From the NCBI GenBank assembly GCA_039707655.1, contig CM077676.1, positions 240,268,866 to 240,332,865 of the forward strand: 64,000 nt of DNA, written 5' to 3'. Numbering within the stretch: the stretch's first letter is position 1; each line of letters starts with the position of its first letter. A model generated the notes under the pieces. It had not been told where the DNA came from, did no database searches, and saw nothing but the letters and a program-made list of their open reading frames with translations. This document shows positions 55,768 to 64,000 of the stretch, one piece after another. The stretch is from Elymus sibiricus. Taxonomy: Eukaryota; Streptophyta; Magnoliopsida; Poales; Poaceae. Made by a program: the position numbers and the translations under genes.

Positions 55768-56535
55768 ATGGATCGCCTGTTTCCGCCGCGCCCTGCGACG
55801 CAGCTTGTGCTTCGCACTTGGGCTTGTGATGCCCCTGGTTTTCCAGCTGTCCTGATCGCCCTCCTGACCAGACTGGGTTACCGCTGGTACCCCGAGTATA
55901 TGGTTTATGAGGATTTCCGCGAGTTCAACCAGGAGCAGTACCATGCTGATGTTCGTATCTTTGATCAGAGGGACAACTCCGGCACTGAGTTGCACATCTT
56001 TCACGGTATCGGTGTGACGATTGAGATGGCAGTCCATGATGCTGCCTATTCTGCTGTCGCACGACTCCGTGGAGAGCATAGTAGCTTGGACGCCTCTGAG
56101 TTCCGATACATTCCGTATGCACCTACTGGAGATGCTACCGGATACTACACAACTATCTGTGCCCCTTACGAGCGTCGTCGATACGACCCGCACGTGTTGA
56201 TTCAGTGCACTCAGGCTCTGGATCGCACTAACCAGGCTCTTGCCGTCGAGCTGTTTGCCACTCGAGCACGTCTCTATGATGCTATGACACAGTTGCTACC
56301 AGCTGTTCGTGCAGGGATACATCCGGAGTATATCCTTTACCCGCGCAAGACTCAGATGCCGGTAGGTATCGATTGGCCTGCTGTTGGAGGTCATAAACCT
56401 GCACGTGGACCTCTTCTTTCAGTTCGAGACCGGGTTCTGCATCAGAGTGCACACGGAGAGCAGGACTTTTCTGCCTTAGAGACTCATCGTCCGCACTTGC
56501 AGTTACCCCGTTTTAGTGGTTTTCTCCGACGTTGA
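55768..56535 (+). CDS. Extra ORF between 5' LTR and gag, 255 residues, function unknown
   Basis: Starts MDRLFPPRPATQLVLRTW; an upstream in-frame ATG at 55639 would add an uncertain hydrophobic stretch, so I prefer 55768, which directly follows TTTCAG. The protein is folded-looking rather than low-complexity. A region YHADVRIFDQRDNSGTELHI and then VTIEMAVHDAAYSAVARLRG (about residues 50-110) resembles the beta-beta-helix rhythm of dsRNA-binding-like folds. Residues 145-195 form a helix (LDRTNQALAVELFATRARLY). It is not gag: no capsid or knuckle. The frame is fully open while gag-pol has a stop. Splicing from the leader would place this ORF first on a spliced RNA. No homology search was possible. 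Confidence 0.65.
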   Translation: MDRLFPPRPATQLVLRTWACDAPGFPAVLIALLTRLGYRWYPEYMVYEDFREFNQEQYHADVRIFDQRDNSGTELHIFHGIGVTIEMAVHDAAYSAVARLRGEHSSLDASEFRYIPYAPTGDATGYYTTICAPYERRRYDPHVLIQCTQALDRTNQALAVELFATRARLYDAMTQLLPAVRAGIHPEYILYPRKTQMPVGIDWPAVGGHKPARGPLLSVRDRVLHQSAHGEQDFSALETHRPHLQLPRFSGFLRR

Positions 56536-56787
56536 TATAGCCTTTGCTATGTCTCGTTGTGTATTCCTCACCGCGTGCCTGCGCGCCGCCTAGTATGTCT
56601 TTTTCTTTAGTTTTACGCCGTTATGTTGTCCGCGTGTAACCGACTCTGTGTATGGATCTGTATGTCTTAATTGACTACTGTTATGTATCTATTGCACTGC
56701 TTATTCATTGTCGTGTTACATTAAGCTTGTCTTTAAACACTCGCAAGTGCTTTTTTCTAAACTACCCCCTGTTGAAATTTTAGCAGG

Positions 56788-59700
56788 ATGGTTAGGCCAG
56801 GTGCTCGTGGTCGTGATCGTGGTCGTGACCTTGAAAACCCACCACCACCAGACTATATGGCAGCTATGATGCAGCAATTCGAGCTGAACCGTCAGTTCAT
56901 GACTAACATTATGGCTCAGTTCCCGCATCAAAACAATCAGAACCAGAACCCAGCTTCAATAACACTGTCAGAGTTTGTGCGTCTCAACCCCACTATTTTC
57001 CGCAACTCTGAACAACCACTGGATGCTGATGACTGGCTTCGCGACATCGCCTTCGAGATGGAATCTGCCAATGTCGCCCCTGAAAGCCTTGTCACCTTCG
57101 CGACCTACTTCCTGAAGGGACCCGCTGCTCAATGGTGGTCCACTCACAAGCGTACACTGCCTGCTGGGACAATCGTTACTTGGGATGAGTTTCAGACTGC
57201 CTTCCGTGCTCGCTATATTCCTCAGGGAATCATAGACCGGAAGAAGACCGAGTTCCGCAACCTCGTTCAGGGCAACAGGACTGTCGAAGCCTAACAACGG
57301 GAGTTCCTTAACTTGTCCCGCTATGCTGAAGAAGACATTCCAACTGATGCTCGTAGACAGGAGAATTTCCGTAGTGGACTCCACCCAGACCTCGAGCTTG
57401 CACTTGCTGCTCAAGACTTCACCGACTTTGCCACTCTCGTGAACAAGGCTATTCTGGTTGAGACCGCTCAGATCAAGCACAAGGAGTCGCAGAAGCGCTA
57501 TCGTGACATTGGTTCATCTTCGAGCTCAGCACAGAAGCGTCGTATCTGGATTCCCAACAGTGTGTACCGTCCAGCTGCTCCTGCGCCGAGGCCCTCTTAT
57601 GTTGCACCCCGTCTGCCTCCTCCACCACCGAGGCAGCCAAGAGCTCAAGCTGCTCCACCCAGTGCTCCTCTTCGTCCTGAAGATGGTCTGTGCTTCAAGT
57701 GCCGCAAACCAGGTCACCTTGCTAAGGACTGCCGCCAGAATCAGAATCAGTTGTCATTTCCTCGCAATGGCCGTGGCAATGGTCGTGGCAACAATCAGGC
57801 CCGCAACTATAATACTGGGTCTGCTGCTCATGGTCGTGGACATGCTTACAACATTGACATTGAAGAAGTTCAGGATCAACCTGCTACTGTGATGGGTACC
57901 CTTCTCGTTAACTCAGTACCCGCTTCTGTTTTATTTGATTCAGGAGCATCACATTCATTCATCTCTGGAAAATTTGCATTCATGCATGGCATTCATTATG
58001 AGAAGATGCATACTCCGTTAGTCGTTAAGACTCCCGGGGGCCATTGTCATGCTGACATGATGGCACCTAACGTCACCGTCGAAATTGAAGGATTGGAATT
58101 CCTTGCCTGCCCCAGTGTTCTGAAGTCTTCCACCATAGACCTCATTCTGGGAATGGATTGGTTGAAAGCTCATATTGCTTCGATCAATTGTGCCACCAAA
58201 GTTGTTCAACTACTTCACCACTCCGATGAGATAGTGAACTACACCGCCCGCATTACCCGGAATGCCGAAGCTCAGATATATGCTCTGAATGCTTTGAATG
58301 CCTCACCTCTTGAGGGAATTGAGAACGTTCCGGTCGTTCGCGATTTTCCGGACGTCTTTCCGGAAGAACTTCCAGGAATACCCCCGATTAGAGCTGTCGA
58401 GTTCGTCATCGACTTGAAGCCTGGCACTACCCCTATTGCGAAGCGTCCTTATAAGATGCCTCCGCATGAAGTTCTCGAGCTCAAGGAAGAAATCGACAAG
58501 TCACTGAAAAAGGGTTTCATCCGCCCCAGTTCCTCTGCCTGGGGAGCACCTTCTCTCTTTGTTAAGAAGAAGGATGGAACTAACCGATTGGTCCAGGACT
58601 ATCGGCCCATTAACCAAGCCACAATCCAGAACAAATATCCACTCCCCCGGATCAACGATCTTTATGATCAGCTTGCTGGATCCTCTGTGTTCTCAAAACT
58701 CGACTTGAGGTTGGGTTATCATCAGATCCGGGTTCGTAAGGAGGATATCCCGAAGACTGCATTCGTTACTCGTTATGGATCATACGAGTACACCGTTATG
58801 TCCTTCGGATTAACTAATGCTCCAGCAACCTTCTCCCGATTGATGAACTATATCTTCATGGACTACCTCGACAAATTCGTCGTGGTCTACTTGGATGATA
58901 TCCTTATATTTTCCAAGAATGAAGAAGAACACGCTGAACATCTTCGACTTGTATTGGAGAAACTTCGAGAACACCAGTTATATGCCAAGTACTCTAAGTG
59001 TGAATTTTGGTTATCTGAGGTGACTTATCTTGGTCACGTGATTTCCAAGGATGGCATTGCTGTTAACCCCGAGCGAGTTCAGGCTATTCTTGACTGGACT
59101 CCCCCGAAGAATGTCAAGCAAGTCAGGAGTTTTCTCGGACTCGCTAGCTATTGCCGCCGATTCGTCGAGAACTTCTCGAAGATTGCAAAGCCATTAACTG
59201 ACCTGCTCCACAAGGGTGTTAAATTTGAATGGACAGAAAAATGTCAAGAAAGCTTTCAGACACTCAAAGATAAGTTGACATCTGCCCCAGTGTTAGCACC
59301 CCCGGATTCCCAAAAGGATTTCGTGATTTACTGTGATGCATCTCGTCAAGGATTAGGCTGTGTCCTAATGCAAGAGCGCAAAGTAATTGCTTATGGCTCT
59401 CGTCAATTGCGTCCTCACGAGGAGAATTATCCAGTACATGATCTCGAGCTTGCTGCAGTAATTTATGCTCTGAAGCTATGGCGACATTACCTCCTTGGTA
59501 ATCGTTGCGAGATATACACGGATCATCAGAGTTTGAAGTATCTGTATACTCAGCCAGACCTGAACCTTCGTCAACAAAGATGGCTCGAGGCAATAGCCAA
59601 TTATGATATGAATATCTCCTACACCCCTGGCAAGGCTAATGTAATGGCCGATGCTTTGAGTCGCAAGGCTTATTGCAACAACCTCATGGTTCAGGAAGCA

Positions 59701-61230
59701 CAACCTATGCTTTATGAAGAGCTTCGCAAATTGAACCTTCACATTGTTCCTCAGGGTTATCTCAATACACTGGAGGTTGAGCCAGACCTCGAGCGCAACA
59801 TCAAGACCAGACAGAAATATGATTCTGAAGTCGAGAAGATTAAGAACTTCCTCTCCAAGGGTAATCCTTCCTTCTACCATGTTGGTGAGGATGGTGCCTT
59901 GTTCTTCAAAGGCCGCCTAGTGGTCCCCAGAAGGCGCAATCTGGACTCCTGTTCGGATGTCATGAAAGAAGCACATGACACGCCTTTGTCTATTCACCCT
60001 GGTAGTACCAAAATGTACCAAGACATTCGTCAGCGGTACTGGTGGCCCGATATGAAACATGATATTGCTAAATATGTTGCTGAGTGTGACGTTTGCCGTC
60101 GCATCAAGGCAGAACATCAAAGGCCTGCTGGAACTTTGCAACCCCTTGAAATACCTGAATGGAAATGGGACAAAGTCCAAATGGACTTCATTACTGGTTT
60201 TCCCAGATCGCAGAAGGGTCATGATGCTATCTTTGTCGTCATCGACCGATTCTCAAAGGTTGCTCACTTTCTTCCAGTCAAGGAGACTATCACTGCTAGT
60301 CAGTTAGCAGACTTGTATGTTTCCCGAATTGTGTCACTCCATGGTGTTCCGTTGGAGATCAGTTCAGATCGTGGCAGCCTCTTTACCTCCACATTTTGGA
60401 ACAGCTTCCAAGAAGCCATGGGAACTCATCTGTCTTTTAGCACCGCTTTCCACCCTCAGTCTCAGGGTCAAGTCGAAAGAGTTAATCAAGTGCTTGAAGA
60501 TATGCTTCGAGCTTGCGTCATCTCATTCGGTAAGAAATGGGAGGAATCTCTTCCGTATGCCGAATTCTCTTACAACAATGGCTATCAAGCTAGTCTGAAG
60601 ATGGCACCGTTTGAAGTTCTTTATGGACGTAAGTGTCGAACCCCTCTGAATTGGTCAGAAACTGGGGAACGTTCACTCGTTGGACCGGACATTATTCAAC
60701 AAGCTGAAGAACAAGTCCGCATTGTCTGTGAACATCTGAAAACTGCTCAGTCTCGCCAGAAGAGCAACTATGACCGGAAGCACAAGGTAATGGTCTATCA
60801 GCCTGGTGAGCAAGCTTACCTTCGTGTCACTCCGATGAAGGGCACTCATCGATTCGGAATCAAGGGCAAGTTAGCTCCTCGCTACATTGGCCCGTTTCAC
60901 ATTCTCGCTCGTTGTGGAGAAGTGGCATATCAATTGGAATTGCCGCCAAACCTTTCTCAAGTGCATGATGTCTTTCATGTATCGCAACTTCGTCGTTGTT
61001 TCAAGGATCCTATCCGAGCTGTGGATCATGGAGTGCTTGAATTGCGAGAAGATCTGTCTTACCCAGAATATCCGATCCGCGTTCTTGATCAAACTGAACG
61101 TCGGACTCGTCAGAAGACGATCAAGTTCCTCAAGGTTCAGTGGTCGAATCATTCTGAAGATGAAGCCACTTGGGAACGCGAGGATCGTCTTCGCGAAGAA
61201 TATCCCACTTTCTTTCAGTCTTCCTCTTAA
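56788..61230 (+). pseudogene. gag-pol polyprotein of the chromovirus, one in-frame stop
   Basis: A single frame of 1480 codons plus terminator, broken only by TAA at 57292-57294. The 5' part is gag (RDRGRDLENPPPPDYMAAMM, ...DADDWLRDIAFEME...). Counting from Met 57313: zinc knuckle [14 protein letters not shown] at 127-140, protease FDSGASHSF with Asp 209, RT YLDD with Asp 528-529, RNase [11 protein letters not shown] with Asp 675, integrase zinc-binding His near 895, and catalytic Asp 958, Asp 1019 and Glu 1055 (DX35E). A GPF motif ([18 protein letters not shown]) follows. The C terminus (YPIRVLDQ...[16 protein letters not shown]) is chromodomain-like, thought to guide integration by reading histone marks. 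All catalytic residues are present, so the lesion is recent. Confidence 0.9.
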
Positions 61231-61253
61231 TTCTCGGGACGAGAATTCTTGTT

Positions 61254-61266
61254 AGAGGAGGAGAAT
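61254..61266 (+). other. Polypurine tract of the chromovirus
   Basis: AGAGGAGGAGAAT immediately before the 3' LTR, the expected plus-strand primer. Confidence 0.7.
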
Positions 61267-64000
61267 TGTAACGTCCCCATGTAATAGCTACAGTAATCAC
61301 CCTTTTGATAATGCCATGTCATCATGATTAACCATGCTTGAGCATCATTTGCATCATACTTCATTTCAACTCCAATTTAAAATTGCAATTCAAATTTAAA
61401 GTAAAAATAAAAGTTGTTCAAAACCAGAAACTAAAATGTTCAAAATATTGTAAATAATCCAGAGGCAATTATAAAAAATATAACCAACATTAATTGAATT
61501 AGTTAAGTGACTCTATCAACATGAACCAGTAACCAAACAACACATTTTAATACATTTTATTTAATCCAATGTACAAATGAAATTATATTTTGCCCAAACC
61601 ATTTTCTGATGGTAGAGCAAATTTCACTGTAATATTTGAGCTAAGTCACATATTTTATAAAAGTCATTTAGTGGCCTCACATTTTGCAAAACAGTAGAAG
61701 TAAAAGAAATAGAAAATAGAAAAAGAAAACGGTAATGGCTTACTGTGCACTTGGGCCGCAAGTGCACAGTAGCCGGCCCAGCCCACCTCGCAGCTCATCG
61801 TCCTCCTTTGCGCGCTGTCGCGCGCGCCCGCCGACACGGCGATGGCCGTCGCGCTGTCGGCCATCGGGCGGCTCCCCGACGCCGATAAAGCCTCTCCCGA
61901 GCTGCCTCGTCCTCTCCCGAACCCTAGCTGCCCCCACACGCCCGCGTTCGCTCTCTCTCTCTCGTTCCACATCTCGCCCGAAGTCGCCGTCGCCGCCGCG
62001 CTCGATCCCGCGGCCACCGTGCCCCGATTGCCTCGCCGCCGAGTCGTACGTCGTCGCCACCCTCGACTGCATCGCCTCCGCCTCTCCGTTGGAGCTGAGC
62101 GCCGCCACTGCGACCTCCCCGAGTTCTTCTTCACCGCACGGCCGCCGTCGATCCCCGCCGTCTTCGTCGTCCTCTGCAGCTACAAAGCCGTCGAGGGCAT
62201 TTCGTTGCCGCTAGGTGAGCTTCTCCCCTCCCCCAGCCCTCTTCTCGCGCCGCTTAGCTCACCGTAGCGAGCTCGCCGCCGCGCCATTTTTCTGCCGCCG
62301 CCCGAGCTCGCCGTGGCTGCCGTTTCCGACCGCCGTAGCCCGCGCCGTTGGGATAGATCGACGCGGTGCTGTTCCCGCGTTCGAATGCGCCCGATTGCGC
62401 GCTCCAAATCGCCCCGTAGCCGCTCGCACGACCACCACCCGAAACCGGCCGCCGCCGACGTGCTCGCCGCTGTCTATTCCGGCCTCCCTGGCTCCTACCA
62501 CCGCCACCACTGGACGCACCGTCGAGTGGCCGTTCCAGAGCAACTGGCCGCGACCAAAAAGACCCACCGTAGACGAAATGCGAGCTCGCCGGAGTTCGTC
62601 GCCGTCGGGCGACCTTGCCGGCGTGCTCTGGTGCCGGCGCTGACCTGGCGTCCGAGCTGGCACCGCGGGCCCCGCCTCTGTGCCGCTGCAACTGGGACCC
62701 ACTAGGCCCCTTTGACCGAGTCAGCGCGGCCCCGCCCACTGACGTGTGGGTCCCGCTCGAATAAAATGATTTAAAAATAAATAAATAAACGTTAATTAAT
62801 CGGTTAATTAATTAATTAGTTAATTAAAACACTAATCACTCACTGACCAGTAGGCCCCACCCCTAATTAACCTAATTTAGTTAAGTTTAATCCCTAATTA
62901 GCCTAATGTGAGACTGACATGTAGGACCCACTAGTCAGGTTTGACTAGTCCACCGTCCTGTTGACTCCTGACGTCAGCATTGCGTCATGCTGACGTCACC
63001 CCAGTACTGTTTCAGATAATGTTGATTTAAATAATTTAAAATAATTCCAGAAAATATTTAAAACTTTGAAAAATCATATCTTTTAAACTGTAAGTCAGAT
63101 GAAAATAATTTATATATGTAAAATGATTAGAAAAATATGAAGATTCTGGATGTGTAATCAAAATGCCCGTCCAACAATCCTAGCTAGCTGAACATGGAAC
63201 AATTTGCGTGATTTCGTTAAATGAATAGTGCTCAACTTTAATAAAATAAATCCAAATAAATTCCTAAATTAACTAAATCATTTAGTTAGGCAGTAAAACA
63301 CATCTGTATATCATTCTAGGCTTGTCATGCATCGTTGTTGCATTTTGCCGAGAATTTATTGTTTCTTCCCCCTCCTTCTCTCCCGATAGACACCGAGATC
63401 GACGCCGTTGCAGCAGAATTCGACTACACCCCCGACGAGCAGCCGACAGACGATCATCCACTCTCTGCAGAGCTTCCAGGCAAGCAATCCCCCCTTGACG
63501 CATGCCATTGTCTCCTATTCTTTCTCCCTCCTGCTTGCATTAGAAATTGCCGCTGCCATGCTTTAACCTATTCTGATGCATAGCCTGATTTTGTCGCCTG
63601 CTACTGATACATTACTTGTTATCCCATGATGCCTAGTTAGCTATGTTGCTGTTCCATCTTTGGCCCTTCGTCTTGTCCGTTTGCCATGCTTGTTATCGGG
63701 CCGTGATCACTCTGGGTGAGGATCACGAAAATGCTTACATTACTACATTCATTTACTGTTACGGGGCTGAAGGGCTGGTGGTACCATCCAGTCAGAGATG
63801 GACCCGAGTCCCGACAGCGCCCAATGTTTAAGTCGGGCTGGCCCCAAGGGTGCCCGCGAGTGAATATCATTAAAGACGGGTCGGCTCCAAGAGCACCTGC
63901 GCGTCATGTTTTACCAAGTCGGAGCGACAGAAACTCTGTTCGTCTCTGCGAGTTACTAAATACGCCTAACGGAACTGGGTATTTGATCTGAGTGGGTCGT
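61267..64000 (+). repeat. 3' LTR of the chromovirus, cut by the window end
   Basis: 2734 bp, aligned to 51470-54203 at a constant offset of 9797 with about 40 differences, mostly transitions. The remaining 1171 bp of the LTR lie outside the window. Confidence 0.9.

Larger units (their letters stand above)
51470..64000 (+). mobile_element. Chromovirus-type Ty3/gypsy retrotransposon with 3.9-kb LTRs
   Basis: 5' LTR 51470-55374, primer-binding site at 55377-55390, an extra ORF 55768-56535, gag-pol 56788-61230, purine tract 61254-61266, 3' LTR from 61267 to the window end. RT, RNase H and integrase order, a GPF module and a C-terminal chromodomain-like segment place it among chromoviruses, probably Tekay/Del-like because of the long LTRs. 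LTRs differ by about 1.4 percent by eye. The 5' flank is CTCGT (51465-51469); the other flank is outside the window. Confidence 0.9.

Noticed and set aside
1..64000. tRNA and rRNA genes
   Set aside because: No cloverleaf with A and B boxes or rRNA core sequence was seen; short tRNA-like words are retrotransposon primer-binding sites.

Overview
The window looks like plant nuclear DNA from a large, repeat-rich grass genome, most likely Triticeae (wheat, Aegilops or barley). This is an inference from a cereal-type cohesin gene split into 18 exons, nested LTR retrotransposons with 0.5-4 kb LTRs, and a CACTA transposon end. There are no prokaryotic features. I recognise one conserved host gene; nearly everything else is transposable-element sequence in layers.

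Layout. 1-9617: the right-hand part of a CACTA DNA transposon carrying tandem repeats, a recombined LTR, three Ala- or Pro-rich small ORFs, a degenerate Ala-rich ORF, and a truncated DEDD-type 3'-5' exonuclease gene. 9618-12335: a stack of minus-strand LTR pieces, including a complete 1418-bp Copia LTR. 12960-15056, continuing at 31726-31986: a degenerate LINE-like ORF1 pseudogene. A 16.7-kb Tat-lineage Ty3/gypsy element (15057-31725, minus strand) is inserted in it. That element carries an extra, intron-containing antisense ORF with its own TATA box. A 3.6-kb gag-protease non-autonomous gypsy element (23888-27445) has in turn jumped into its reverse transcriptase. 32377-32840: a GAGAGGCACGG repeat array.

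33218-46718: SMC1, the cohesin ATPase. It can be assembled into an open 1228-residue protein (18 exons) with Walker A, hinge, signature and Walker B motifs all present. Intron 7 is a textbook U12-type AT-AC intron. Intron 6 carries a PIF/Harbinger element with a TTA target duplication, and intron 13 a solo gypsy LTR with a perfect 5-bp duplication.

48067-51469: the 5' part of a gypsy element of the same family as that solo LTR. 51470-64000: a young chromovirus-type gypsy element with 3.9-kb LTRs, an extra ORF ahead of gag, and a gag-pol frame broken by a single stop. Its 3' LTR runs off the window.

The genes do not form a pathway. The story is one essential chromosome-structure gene surviving among retrotransposons, plus autonomous and non-autonomous elements and their accessory ORFs. 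LTR divergence, counted by eye, agrees with the nesting order: outer Tat element about 2.9 percent, inner gag-protease element about 1.3 percent, right-hand chromovirus about 1.4 percent.
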